64,000 nt of DNA from Paramuribaculum sp. (GCA_022511125.1 JAFLSD010000006.1:62001-126000); one strand, 5' to 3'. Positions 26,948-35,756 are shown, numbered from the stretch's first letter. Notes: generated from the letters alone by a model not told the origin. Numbers and translations are program-made.

Positions 26948-26955
26948 CAAAATTA
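26948..26955 (-). promoter_or_regulatory. -7 element of PBP1A gene
   Basis: The minus strand reads TAATTTTG, a full consensus -7 box 30 bp upstream of the start. The -33 position is a weak ATGT. Confidence 0.45.
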
Positions 26956-27029
26956 ATCAATAATCTTCGATTTAACATTCCCCTTTTTCGCAAAATTCGA
27001 TAAAAATTCAAAAATTTGGCTTAAAGGTG

Positions 27030-28376
27030 TCAGCCCAAAAGAGTGGCAGAAGTGGCATCTTTGATCAGCACATTTGTCACATCACCGATTTTCACGCCGA
27101 CAGGCCGGGGGAAAACGACTGTCTTATTTGTTTCAGTACGGCCTACCATGTCTGTCTTGCTGCGTTTCGACACTCCTTCTACCAATACAGCAAAAACCGT
27201 GCCAATATCTCTGCGGTTAGATTCCAACGACAACCTGTTCTGTAACTGTATCATTCTGTTGAGTCTGTCGATCTTCACTTCTTCGGAAATATTGTCAGGC
27301 ATCATTTTTGATGCCATCGTACCAGGCCGTTCCGAATACTTGAACATAAAAGCCGAATCAAATCCCACTTCCTCCATCAGACTGAGAGTCTCGTTGAAAT
27401 CCTCCTCGCTTTCGTCATGGAAACCGGTGAAAAGATCCGTACTGATTCCACATCCTGGGATAATTTCCCTTATGGCACGTATACGATCGAGGTACCAGGC
27501 CCGGGTATATTTCCGGTTCATAAGCTTCAATACCTTGTCGCTACCGCTCTGAACAGGCAAATGGATATGTTTGCACACATTCGGCTTTTCGGCTATCACG
27601 TGCAGTATCTCGTCCGACATATCCTTGGGATGGGACGTAGTGAAACGTATGCGCATCTCGGGAAATCTGTCGGCCACAAGAGCGAGGAGTCCCGCAAAGT
27701 CAGTTGTGCTCCCATTCCCGTCGATAAATCGATAGCTGTTTACGTTCTGACCTAATAGTGTCACTTCTTTGAACCCTTTCTTCTGGAGATCCTCCACTTC
27801 GCCAAGAATACTCGCAACCTCGCGGCTTCTCTCCCTGCCGCGGGTATATGGAACGATGCAGTAGGAACAGAAATTATTGCATCCGCGCATTATGCTCACG
27901 AAACCCGACACTTGGTTGCCGGTGATTCTTGCGGGAATAATGTCGCGGTAAGTTTCAGTCGCGCTGAGCTCTACGTTCACGGCTTTTTCTCCCGCCTCAA
28001 CTCCGGCGAAGAGTGCCGGCAAGTCAAGATAAGAGTCCGGTCCGGCCACTAAATCCACGCCCTCTTTCTCTATCAGCTGATCCTTTACCCTTTCGGCCAT
28101 GCACCCGACCACTCCGATGATCAATCTTTTCTTTTTCTTTCTCAGCGAACGGAGAAACTGAAGCCGGCCCAGAATCTTTTGCTCTGCATTGTCACGTATC
28201 GAGCAAGTATTCAGAAGCACCGCATCGGCTTCGTCGAGAGTATCGCACGTATGATAACCGGCCATTTCCATAACCGATGCTATGACTTCGCTGTCGGCCA
28301 CGTTCATCTGACAACCATAGGTTTCGATGAAAATGTTTTTTTCGTTATTGTCTACGGATTTTTCTATTTCGTCCAT
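27030..28376 (-). CDS. miaB: tRNA-2-methylthio-N6-dimethylallyladenosine synthase
   Basis: MiaB is a radical-SAM methylthiotransferase that adds a methylthio group to i6A37 of tRNAs. The 448 residues show the N-terminal UPF0004 domain (about 15-120) with cluster cysteines (GCQMN, NTCSIR, GCMAER), the radical-SAM motif CNNFCSYCIVP (about 165) and a C-terminal TRAM domain (about 380-445). Length and motif order are canonical. It is divergent from the small membrane protein at 28490, with a shared 113-bp regulatory region. Confidence 0.96.
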   Translation of the reverse strand: MDEIEKSVDNNEKNIFIETYGCQMNVADSEVIASVMEMAGYHTCDTLDEADAVLLNTCSIRDNAEQKILGRLQFLRSLRKKKKRLIIGVVGCMAERVKDQLIEKEGVDLVAGPDSYLDLPALFAGVEAGEKAVNVELSATETYRDIIPARITGNQVSGFVSIMRGCNNFCSYCIVPYTRGRERSREVASILGEVEDLQKKGFKEVTLLGQNVNSYRFIDGNGSTTDFAGLLALVADRFPEMRIRFTTSHPKDMSDEILHVIAEKPNVCKHIHLPVQSGSDKVLKLMNRKYTRAWYLDRIRAIREIIPGCGISTDLFTGFHDESEEDFNETLSLMEEVGFDSAFMFKYSERPGTMASKMMPDNISEEVKIDRLNRMIQLQNRLSLESNRRDIGTVFAVLVEGVSKRSKTDMVGRTETNKTVVFPRPVGVKIGDVTNVLIKDATSATLLG

Positions 28377-28422
28377 TTTTGGTAAATATTGCGCATTTTA
28401 GCGACATTTGCGCAAGGTTTCA

Positions 28423-28454
28423 TTTGCTATTGCAAGGATTAATCCTTATTTTTG
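28423..28454 (+). promoter_or_regulatory. promoter with internal palindrome, upstream of the CoA-transferase operon
   Basis: TTTG at 28423-28426, 20 bp, TATTTTTG at 28447-28454. Inside the spacer lies the perfect 14-bp palindrome AAGGATTAATCCTT at 28434-28447, overlapping the first base of the -7 box. This is where a repressor would sit. It drives the small membrane protein and probably the CoA-transferase and carbonic anhydrase genes. Confidence 0.7.
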
Positions 28455-28489
28455 CACAAAATTACAAACTTAGTGCAGACATCGCAAAT

Positions 28490-28840
28490 ATGGAGGGTTT
28501 AATTTCCATTATCGTCACCATTGCTATAGCGGCTCTCGTTTCCTTTTTAAAGGATAAAACGAAGAAAAAGGAGGTCGTTCCTCCGCCTATGCCCGACTTA
28601 TTTGCCGATGACGAACAGGAGATTCCCGAGCCTCCCCGTTTTGAAACTGTTGCCGAAAAAGAGGCCTTCCCTATCTATAAAATGACTCTCCCAGAAGAGG
28701 GTGAAAGGGTTACGGCAGATCTTCCGACGGAAAACGTATTCGAAAAGAAAACCGGAGCGGATGAACAAATCATCCGCCATCGCGAAAAGTGGCGTCAAGC
28801 CATAATAAATGCCGAAATACTCGCGCCCAAGTTCCACTGA
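28490..28840 (+). CDS. small single-pass membrane protein, 116 aa
   Basis: An N-terminal hydrophobic helix (about 3-18, LISIIVTIAIAALVSFL) is followed by a basic stretch (KDKTKKKE) and an acidic, proline-rich cytoplasmic tail ending in a helical segment (IIRHREKWRQAIINAEIL). Topology is therefore likely N-out, C-in. No family is recognised. I chose ATG 28490, which lies 36 bp after the -7 box; the frame stays open upstream to 28379, but that part overlaps the promoter. It lies 37 bp before the CoA-transferase gene and is likely cotranscribed. Confidence 0.75.
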   Translation: MEGLISIIVTIAIAALVSFLKDKTKKKEVVPPPMPDLFADDEQEIPEPPRFETVAEKEAFPIYKMTLPEEGERVTADLPTENVFEKKTGADEQIIRHREKWRQAIINAEILAPKFH

Positions 28841-28877
28841 ATATTAAATAAACATTAGAATATAAATAATTATCAAC

Positions 28878-30371
28878 ATGGCATTTCCAATTATCTCACC
28901 CTCCGAAGCCGCGGAACTCATTAAAAACGGCGACAATGTAGGTTTTTCAGGATTCACAGCGTCAGGTTCACCCAAAGTCATACCTACAGCTATAGCCGAA
29001 AAAGCGATCAAGGAACATGAAGAGGGTCGACCTTTCAAAATAAGCATTTTCACAGGAGCATCCACAAACCGATGGGCCGACGGAGCCCTCGCAAAGGCAA
29101 ACGCTATCGACCGTCGCACACCCTATCAGAACACGCCCGACTTGCGTCTCCGCATCAATGCACACGATTGCCATTATTTCGACCTTCATCTGTCGGAACT
29201 CGCACAGAAATTCCGTTATAACACTTATGGCGACCTCGATGTGGCTATCATCGAAGTAGCGAAAGTGTTCGACAACGGTGAAGTTATACTCGGCACCGGA
29301 GTGGGAAACATCCCGACTTTTGCAAGAAACGCCAAAAAGATTTTTCTGGAGCTTAACGAGAAGCTCCCCGAAGGAATGTACGGTCTCCACGACATCTACA
29401 TACCACTCGACCCACCCAACCGCCGCGAAATACCCATCTTCAAGCCAAGCGACCGTATCGGCGTACCGGTTCTGAAACTCGATCCGGCCAAAATTGCCGG
29501 TATAGTCCATAGCGACTCTTACGACGGAGTTGGTGGCTTCACCGCCCTCGACGACACTACCCTCCAGATCGGAGCTAACGTCTGCAACTTCCTCATCGGC
29601 GAAGTTCGCGCGGGAAGAATACCCAAAACGTTCCTGCCCATTCAGTCAGGTGTAGGAAACGTGGCAAATGCCGTATTGTTCGGCTTAGGAGATGCAAAGG
29701 AACTTCCGCCTTTTGAAATGTACACTGAAGTGATTCAGGATGCGGTAATCGATCTGATGAAGATGGGTCGCTGCAAATTCGGCAGCACCTGCTCGCTGAC
29801 GCTCTCCGATGATAAGGAAGCCGAAGTGCTCTCCGACCTCGATTTCTTCCGCGACAAAATCGTGCTGCGACCCGCGGAGATATCAAACAACCCCGAAGTC
29901 ATCCGCCGACTCGGTGTCATTGCCATGAATACAGCTCTCGAGGCTGATATCTTCGGCAACATCAACTCAACCCACGTTGTCGGCACCAAAATGATGAACG
30001 GCATAGGCGGCTCTGGCGATTTCACACGCAACGGATATATTTCGATTTTCTCATGTCCTTCGGTGACGAAAGGCGGCTTGATAAGCAACATCGTGCCAAT
30101 GGTGTCGCATACCGACCACAACGAACATTCTGTCGACGTAATCATAACAGAACAGGGAGTGGCCGACATTCGAGGACTCGACCCCGTACAGAGAGCGGAA
30201 AAGATCATTGACAATTGCGCCAACCCCATGTATCGTCCCCTCCTCCACGACTATTTGAAACTCGCTAAAGGCGGCCAGACCCCCCACAGTCTCCATGCCG
30301 CTCTGGCTTTCCATACCACTTTCCTGCAGTGTGGCGACATGAGCAAAACCGATTGGGCTAAATATGAGTAA
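28878..30371 (+). CDS. acetyl-CoA hydrolase/CoA-transferase (succinyl-CoA:acetate type)
   Basis: A 497-residue class I CoA-transferase that moves CoA between succinyl-CoA or propionyl-CoA and acetate in anaerobic fermentation. Family features are GFSGFTASGSPK near the N-terminus, GVGNVANAVLFGLGD (about 257-271), the glutamate that forms the acyl-glutamyl intermediate in TEVIQDA, and GIGGSGDFTRNGY. Length is standard for the Cat1/AarC group. The exact acyl donor cannot be fixed from sequence. Its end overlaps the carbonic anhydrase start by 8 nt, implying coupled translation. Confidence 0.93.
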   Translation: MAFPIISPSEAAELIKNGDNVGFSGFTASGSPKVIPTAIAEKAIKEHEEGRPFKISIFTGASTNRWADGALAKANAIDRRTPYQNTPDLRLRINAHDCHYFDLHLSELAQKFRYNTYGDLDVAIIEVAKVFDNGEVILGTGVGNIPTFARNAKKIFLELNEKLPEGMYGLHDIYIPLDPPNRREIPIFKPSDRIGVPVLKLDPAKIAGIVHSDSYDGVGGFTALDDTTLQIGANVCNFLIGEVRAGRIPKTFLPIQSGVGNVANAVLFGLGDAKELPPFEMYTEVIQDAVIDLMKMGRCKFGSTCSLTLSDDKEAEVLSDLDFFRDKIVLRPAEISNNPEVIRRLGVIAMNTALEADIFGNINSTHVVGTKMMNGIGGSGDFTRNGYISIFSCPSVTKGGLISNIVPMVSHTDHNEHSVDVIITEQGVADIRGLDPVQRAEKIIDNCANPMYRPLLHDYLKLAKGGQTPHSLHAALAFHTTFLQCGDMSKTDWAKYE

Positions 30372-30924
30372 TTGCAACGAGAATATACGCAAAATGCTCG
30401 AATTCAACGCCGAGTTCGTTGAAAGCGGAGCTTATAAGGATTATCAGGCCGACAAATTTCCTAAGAAAAAAGTGGCTATATTCACTTGCATGGACACACG
30501 GCTTGTCACACTCCTCCCCGCAGCCCTCGGCTTGAAAAACGGCGATGTCAAGATGATCAAAAACGCAGGGGCTGTCATCGACAATCCTTTTGATTCGGTG
30601 ATGCGCTCGGTGCTGATAGCCGTTTACGAACTCGGAGTGGAACACGTTATGGTTGTTGCCCATACGACTTGCGGAGTTCAGGGAATGAAAGCGGAAGAGA
30701 TGATGCACCTTATGAAAGAGCGTGGGATCAAGGAAGAAACCTTAACCACGCTTCGCAATGCAGGAATCGACCTCGATAAGTGGCTCACAGGTTTCGATGA
30801 AACAGAATCGGCTGTGATGCGAACGGTTAGCCTCATCAAAAACCATCCCTTGCTCCCGAGTGACATTGAAGTGACCGGTTATATTATGGAAACCGACACC
30901 GGCCGACTCAATCCCATAGGATAA
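30364..30924 (+). CDS. beta-class carbonic anhydrase
   Basis: The 186-residue cytoplasmic enzyme interconverts carbon dioxide and bicarbonate. Zinc ligands and the catalytic dyad are visible: cysteine, aspartate and arginine in CMDTR (about 40-44), then histidine and cysteine in AHTTCG (about 99-104). The short length and ILAVYEL-type motif IAVYELGVEHVMVV place it with small type II beta enzymes. It overlaps the CoA-transferase gene by 8 nt, and a strong terminator follows. Bicarbonate supply for carboxylation to succinate is a plausible link. Confidence 0.93.
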   Translation: MSNCNENIRKMLEFNAEFVESGAYKDYQADKFPKKKVAIFTCMDTRLVTLLPAALGLKNGDVKMIKNAGAVIDNPFDSVMRSVLIAVYELGVEHVMVVAHTTCGVQGMKAEEMMHLMKERGIKEETLTTLRNAGIDLDKWLTGFDETESAVMRTVSLIKNHPLLPSDIEVTGYIMETDTGRLNPIG

Positions 30925-30943
30925 GCTAAGAAAATTATTTAAT

Positions 30944-30978
30944 CAGGGTCGAATTCTCACATTCGGCCCTGTTTTTTT
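30944..30978 (+). terminator. intrinsic terminator after carbonic anhydrase
   Basis: The stem CAGGGTCGAA / TTCGGCCCTG (one G-T pair) is followed by seven Ts, 19 bp past the stop. This closes the membrane protein/CoA-transferase/carbonic anhydrase operon. Confidence 0.85.
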
Positions 30979-30995
30979 GCCCTTTTCAACAAATT

Positions 30996-31027
30996 ATTGC
31001 ACAATCTGCAAACTTTGACTATATTTG
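30996..31027 (+). promoter_or_regulatory. promoter of the GH109-like gene
   Basis: ATTG at 30996-30999, 20 bp, TATATTTG at 31020-31027, a good Bacteroidetes promoter, 32 bp before the ATG. Confidence 0.65.
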
Positions 31028-31059
31028 TATTTCCGAACAATAACAAACTATTATAACAC

Positions 31060-32718
31060 ATGAAAAAATTAATCAAAAATTTGACTTTGGTGTCAGCGAT
31101 GTTACTGGCCTTCGGGGTTCAGTCACAGGCACAGTCCCTCTCGCCTTCCACTAAAACCCATTGGGATAAAGGTACCCTTGTTGTCGAAACTCCCGAACGT
31201 CCTGCCGGTCAGGAACATGTTCTGGGGCTGACTACTCCGAAGATGGACAAAGTACGCGTGGCTTTCGTAGGCCTTGGCATGCGTGGACCATGGGCGGTTA
31301 ACCGCTTCGCTAATATTCCCGGAGTGGAAATCGTAGCGCTTTGCGACTATGACTCCGTGAGAGCTGAAAAGAGCCAGAAATATCTACGCGAACAAGGTCT
31401 TGCGCCGGCCGACATTTATTTCGGCGAAGATGGCTACAAAGCTATTGCCGAACGTCCCGACGTTGATCTCGTTTACATAGCAACCGACTGGGACCACCAT
31501 TTCCCCGTTGCCAAATACGCTATGGAACAAGGCAAGCACACTGCCATCGAAGTTCCATCGGCTATGAATCTAGAACAGTGCTGGGAACTCATCGATCTTT
31601 CCGAGAAAAATCGCCTGCACTGCATGATTCTCGAAAACTGCTGCTACGACTATTATGAACTTAACGCCCTTGAAATGGCTCAAGCAGGAGTATTTGGAGA
31701 AATACTTCGCGCCGAAGGAGCTTACATCCACAATCTCGACGATTTCTGGGATGCTTATTGGAAGAATCCCACGAATGATCCCGACGGACTCGGTTGGCGC
31801 ATGAAATACAACATGGAAAACCGCGGCGACCTCTACGCTACTCATGGCCTTGGCCCGGTGGCTCAAGCTTTAGACATTCACCGCGGCGACCGTTTCAAAA
31901 CTCTCGTGGCGATGGATACCAAATCGGTTCACGGTAAAGAATATGTAGAAAAGAAAACCGGTAAAGAAAATGTTGAATTCCGTAACGGCGACCATACCAC
32001 TACGCTTATGCGCACAGAAAACGGTAAGGTTGTTGAAATACAGCACAACGTTATGAACCCCCAGCCCTACAACCGTCTTTATAAACTGACGGGTACGAAG
32101 GGATATGCCACCAAATATCCGACTCCTGAAATAGCACTCGATAAGAGTCAGCTTGAAGCAAGCGGCGTGACTCCCGACATCAACAATCTTTCGAGCCATT
32201 CTTTCCTGCCGAAGACTGAATACAAGGCGCTTATGGACAAATATCAGCATCCGATCATCACTAAATATGGCGAACTCGGACGCGAACTCGGTCACGGTGG
32301 AATGGACTTCATGATGGACGCTCGCCTCGTTTACTGCCTCCAGAACGGTCTGCCGCTCGACATGGACGTATACGACCTTGCCGAATGGTGCAGCCTCGGC
32401 GAACTCGGTGCCCTTTCTATGGACAATAACAGTGCGGCCGTTACTTTCCCCGATTTCACTCGTGGACATTGGAACGAACAGAAAGGCTATAAACATGCTT
32501 ACGCTTCACCGGAAGACGAACAGGCCGTAGAAGCAAAAGCAAAAGCTTACACCGAAGCCCAGAAGAAAGCTACTGCCGATAACAAACTTTGGGATCTCTA
32601 CGACGCAGTTAAAGCTGCCAAGACTCCGGCCGCTAAAGCTAAAGCTGAAAAAGCTTACCGCAAAGCCGTTGAAAAAGCGGACAAGCAGATCGAACGCACT
32701 CTCACTGCTAAAAAGTAA
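31060..32718 (+). CDS. Gfo/Idh/MocA-family protein, GH109 alpha-N-acetylgalactosaminidase candidate
   Basis: The 552-residue protein has a Sec signal peptide (about 1-25, ending SQAQS) and a Rossmann NAD-binding fold (about 65-200; FVGLGMRG, ALCDYDS, EVPSAMN). The layout MRGPWAV, NCCYDYYELN and ATHGLGPVAQ matches GH109, NAD-dependent glycosidases that remove alpha-N-acetylgalactosamine, for example from mucin or blood-group A. A plain oxidoreductase activity is the alternative. Unlike many GH109 proteins it has a Sec rather than a Tat-type signal. The last 70 or so residues are an Ala/Lys-rich helical tail (KAKAYTEAQKK, AAKAKAEKAYRKA), which is unusual. It has its own promoter and terminator. 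Confidence 0.85.
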   Translation: MKKLIKNLTLVSAMLLAFGVQSQAQSLSPSTKTHWDKGTLVVETPERPAGQEHVLGLTTPKMDKVRVAFVGLGMRGPWAVNRFANIPGVEIVALCDYDSVRAEKSQKYLREQGLAPADIYFGEDGYKAIAERPDVDLVYIATDWDHHFPVAKYAMEQGKHTAIEVPSAMNLEQCWELIDLSEKNRLHCMILENCCYDYYELNALEMAQAGVFGEILRAEGAYIHNLDDFWDAYWKNPTNDPDGLGWRMKYNMENRGDLYATHGLGPVAQALDIHRGDRFKTLVAMDTKSVHGKEYVEKKTGKENVEFRNGDHTTTLMRTENGKVVEIQHNVMNPQPYNRLYKLTGTKGYATKYPTPEIALDKSQLEASGVTPDINNLSSHSFLPKTEYKALMDKYQHPIITKYGELGRELGHGGMDFMMDARLVYCLQNGLPLDMDVYDLAEWCSLGELGALSMDNNSAAVTFPDFTRGHWNEQKGYKHAYASPEDEQAVEAKAKAYTEAQKKATADNKLWDLYDAVKAAKTPAAKAKAEKAYRKAVEKADKQIERTLTAKK

Positions 32719-32753
32719 GATGAATTATTTCATTCATATTTTTTGATAAACGG

Positions 32754-32783
32754 TCGGCCGCATTGACAACACAGTGCGGCCGA
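32754..32783 (+). terminator. hairpin after the GH109-like gene
   Basis: A 9-bp perfect stem, TCGGCCGCA with TGCGGCCGA, lies 36 bp past the stop and is followed by TTTCGTC. Probable terminator with a weak T-tract. Confidence 0.6.
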
Positions 32784-32840
32784 TTTCGTCATTAAACTTT
32801 CTAACGTTCAGATTGTTATACTATAAAACAATCTTAAACT

Positions 32841-33512
32841 ATGAAAGATAAAATCTTATTCGTGGTCACGAGCCACGCTCAATTAGGCGACACCGGCAAA
32901 AAGACCGGTTATTTTCTCTCTGAAGTGACCCATCCATGGTCTGTGCTAGGAGATAAATTTGAAATTGACGTAGTAAGTCCAAAGGGTGGACGACCTCCCG
33001 TCGACGGTTTCGACCTGTCCGATCCCATCAACCGACGCTTCTGGAACGATCCTGATTGGCAGGATAAAATGTCCGCTACAATGACACCCGATCAGGTCAA
33101 TGCCGACGATTATCGCGCAATTTTCTATGCCGGAGGACACGGTGCAATGTGGGATTTCCCAGACAATAAGGAGCTTGCCCGTATAGCCGCGTCCATCTAT
33201 GAACGGGGAGGAATTGTTTCAGCCGTTTGTCATGGTCCTGCCGGTCTTGTAAATATCCTTCTGTCCGACGGCACAAATCTCGTCAAGGGTCGAAAGGTCG
33301 ATAGCTTCACAAACGCCGAAGAAGAAGCTAACGGCACGGCCGCTATCGTGCCCTTCATGCTTCAGACAGCCCTCACCGACAAAGGAGCCGAATTTGAATC
33401 TGCCGCGCCTTTCACCGACCACGTCGTGACCGACGGCCGACTCATCACAGGCCAAAATCCCATGTCAGCCCTCTCCCTCGGCCAGACCCTCCTCGCCGCC
33501 ATGCAAAAATAA
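32841..33512 (+). CDS. DJ-1/PfpI superfamily protein (Hsp31-like)
   Basis: A 223-residue class I glutamine-amidotransferase-like protein. The nucleophile cysteine lies in the elbow AVCHGPAGL, the acid is in YAGGHGAMWDF, and the N-terminal SHAQLGDTGKKTGYFLSEVTHP is typical of the yeast Hsp31/bacterial glyoxalase III-like subgroup. Those proteins act as chaperones or detoxify methylglyoxal without glutathione; which applies here is unknown. It is monocistronic and followed by two hairpins. Confidence 0.9.
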   Translation: MKDKILFVVTSHAQLGDTGKKTGYFLSEVTHPWSVLGDKFEIDVVSPKGGRPPVDGFDLSDPINRRFWNDPDWQDKMSATMTPDQVNADDYRAIFYAGGHGAMWDFPDNKELARIAASIYERGGIVSAVCHGPAGLVNILLSDGTNLVKGRKVDSFTNAEEEANGTAAIVPFMLQTALTDKGAEFESAAPFTDHVVTDGRLITGQNPMSALSLGQTLLAAMQK

Positions 33513-33540
33513 AAATGGGAACTTTTCTTGCCCATTTTTG
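33512..33540 (+). terminator. A/T-flanked hairpin at the end of the DJ-1 gene
   Basis: AAAAATGGG and CCCATTTTT pair across an 11-nt loop, beginning at the last base of the coding sequence. The 3' arm itself ends in five Ts. It is a probable first terminator. Confidence 0.6.
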
Positions 33541-33556
33541 ACATAATATAAGACAA

Positions 33557-33599
33557 AAACAACAGGTGCAAGAACTTCCACCTGTTGTTTGATTTTTTT
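33557..33599 (+). terminator. strong intrinsic terminator
   Basis: A perfect 12-bp stem (AAACAACAGGTG with CACCTGTTGTTT) is followed by GA and seven Ts. It backs up the hairpin immediately before it. Confidence 0.85.
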
Positions 33600-33774
33600 A
33601 TATTTTACGTTATCTTATTTATTTAAATGCAGATATTCCTGATATTCCTTCGCCATATGATCTGCCTCTACTTGCTTTTCCTCCTTCAATAGCTATGGAT
33701 TTTAAGGCCTGCTCTTCCTACCACGCGAAATCAACCGGATACGCTATGACCGTTATAATTGAGCCACCGGGATA
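33600..33774. other. spacer with possible gene remnant
   Basis: Together with the flanking hairpins this makes a 336-bp stretch without an intact gene between the DJ-1 and WG-lipoprotein genes. On the minus strand, two frames carry short peptide-like runs that end in stops at about 33619 and 33604 (ALKSIAIEGGKAS and KEEKQVEADHMAKEY). They may be a decayed gene, but neither has a supported start. Confidence 0.3.
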
Positions 33775-33810
33775 TAAAAAAGATGTCTCAGGAATTACAT
33801 CCTGAGACAT
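33775..33810 (-). terminator. terminator of the WG-lipoprotein gene
   Basis: On the minus strand TGTCTCAGG pairs with CCTGAGACA across an 8-nt loop, followed by TCTTTTTATA. It lies about 40 bp past the stop at 33849. Confidence 0.75.
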
Positions 33811-33848
33811 TCTCTATTTAGATATTTCGCTATCGAAAAGCAATCAGA

Positions 33849-35681
33849 TTAGAGATTGGCTGCAAGAGCCGATTTCTCTCCTCTGGAGAGTTTGAGTGAT
33901 TTCGATTCGGCTATTACCACACCAATGCCATTTGTGTTTTCCGACCCGTAAATAATAGCTGTCTGATATCCGTTGGTAAATTCGTCGTAGTTTTCCGAAC
34001 TGTCGACAAGAGTATAACCGTCCTTCTTCAAACGACGAGAAACGGCATCGCGAAGAATCGTACCTGAAGGATGGTTTGTGCGAAGCTTAAGATCGAACGA
34101 CACGACTTTTGCGGATGCATTGAGATGAACTCCTACCTGACGCTTACGCTTCCATCCCCACGCGCGTCCCCAATAGTCGTAATGGTGAACTTCGAAATAG
34201 TTCTGATATGTGGGGGCCACGATATTTGTCGAAGCCTTGGCTTCACCGTTGATAGTAAAACCTGCCCCTGTGGCCAAATAATATGTTCCGGAGTCGGTTG
34301 GGATAGAAAATTTATTGCCGCTCAGATAGTTGGCATTCTCTCCATCGAGGATAGTCTTCACCGATTCCCCTAAATAATAAGTCGATTTTCCTTTTACGCC
34401 GTCGGTGATCATCGACACAAGCTTTGAGGCAGCAGCCGTTACATCGACATAAGCCGAAGTCACATAATATCCGCCACAATCTATTTCATCCTCATAATTT
34501 GAATTACTTATCACTTTGTTTTCGCCAACACCGAAAAATTTAGCGGTCTCCACAGGCTGCCCCTTTTGATCCAAGAGGATATAGTCCTCGAATTTATAAT
34601 TTGCGTCATGTTTATGGAGTAATAGACCGAAACCTCCTCCCGGCCAGCTCACCCAAAATTGACCATCTAACTTATTGAGTTCTTTTGCTTCAAGATCATA
34701 GACCGTCAATGAATTTTCCTTTGTCAGAGTTACAAATTTACCGTAAGCATTGATAGATTCGCCAGACTCTGATGTTTTCATAAGAATCTTGCCGTCCTTA
34801 TCAAACCATGAATATTCAGACTTATCGTCAGCGTACTTATAAACGATCTTACCTCCGTTGTCGAGATATGTTGTCCATAATGATTCGTTTTCTTTCTCAA
34901 CAACCTGACCAGCTGTATTGATTTCCACATATTTCATACTGTAATTGACGGTATCCATTTCTCCGGCTACGGTGACGATTCCGTTTTCAAATGAAGAAAG
35001 TGAAGCGCATTCACCCTCCTCATATCCGAATTTACCTTCAACTTTAACAGAGTTACCATTCTTGTCGATGACAAAATAAGTAGGACCATCCTCGTATGTG
35101 TCATAATTATAATCCACGGCAAGAGCGAAACCATCGGTGAAATTCGAAATGTCCGAATATGTCGGTTTTACAACCACCTCACCTTTATCGTTGACAACAC
35201 CCGTTTTACCGTCCACTGTCGTAACAACAAGCATACCGTCCTGAACGATGCCGGCACATGACGAAATTTCCTGGCCGTCGATCGGATCGAGAGTGAATTT
35301 TACATTCCCTTTCTTATCGACCACTCGAATACGCTTCATTGCCGGAACAACGGGAATCAAACCTTCGTTATAGACTCCAACTGAGACAAGATTCTGAAGT
35401 GAATCAACTGGTTTAGCTGCTTTTCCATCCCATCTGTAAACTGTCAGACCGCTATCATTTCGAGCGGTGAAAACGCCGTCAATTGTGACCGTAGGCTCAA
35501 ATTCCCATTCTTGTTCACCGACTCTTTCGCCTTTGTCGTTAATAAAGATCCAGGCACCGCCATCGGTTTTTTGAACTGGGATGAACTGAACATTGTCAGC
35601 AGATGATTTAGCGCAAGAATACAATAGGCTTAAAATCAGCCCCGAAAATGCAAGCGCTAAGAAAATTCCGGTTTTTTTCAT
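33849..35681 (-). CDS. WG-repeat-type lipoprotein
   Basis: A 610-residue envelope protein with a lipoprotein signal (about 1-22; lipobox LYSC, cysteine 23). The mature part, from about 30 to 400, is built from degenerate WG-type repeats of about 45-60 residues. Each has a pattern like I-N-D-K-G-E-R-V, for example FINDKGERV, VVDKKGNV and VVNDKGEVVVKPTYSD. The C-terminal 180 residues (about 430-610) form a separate unrecognised domain. Function is unknown; such repeats usually bind or scaffold in the envelope. It has a full promoter at 35726-35756 and a terminator, so it is monocistronic. Confidence 0.8.
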   Translation of the reverse strand: MKKTGIFLALAFSGLILSLLYSCAKSSADNVQFIPVQKTDGGAWIFINDKGERVGEQEWEFEPTVTIDGVFTARNDSGLTVYRWDGKAAKPVDSLQNLVSVGVYNEGLIPVVPAMKRIRVVDKKGNVKFTLDPIDGQEISSCAGIVQDGMLVVTTVDGKTGVVNDKGEVVVKPTYSDISNFTDGFALAVDYNYDTYEDGPTYFVIDKNGNSVKVEGKFGYEEGECASLSSFENGIVTVAGEMDTVNYSMKYVEINTAGQVVEKENESLWTTYLDNGGKIVYKYADDKSEYSWFDKDGKILMKTSESGESINAYGKFVTLTKENSLTVYDLEAKELNKLDGQFWVSWPGGGFGLLLHKHDANYKFEDYILLDQKGQPVETAKFFGVGENKVISNSNYEDEIDCGGYYVTSAYVDVTAAASKLVSMITDGVKGKSTYYLGESVKTILDGENANYLSGNKFSIPTDSGTYYLATGAGFTINGEAKASTNIVAPTYQNYFEVHHYDYWGRAWGWKRKRQVGVHLNASAKVVSFDLKLRTNHPSGTILRDAVSRRLKKDGYTLVDSSENYDEFTNGYQTAIIYGSENTNGIGVVIAESKSLKLSRGEKSALAANL

Positions 35682-35725
35682 TTGTCAAAGGATTGAAATA
35701 ATTTAATTGTTCAAAGATATCTGCG

Positions 35726-35756
35726 CAAAATTAAAAATTATATGCAAATCTTCAAA
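35726..35756 (-). promoter_or_regulatory. promoter of the WG-lipoprotein gene
   Basis: On the minus strand: TTTG, 19 bp, TAATTTTG. Both elements match consensus; the start codon is 45 bp downstream. Confidence 0.7.
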
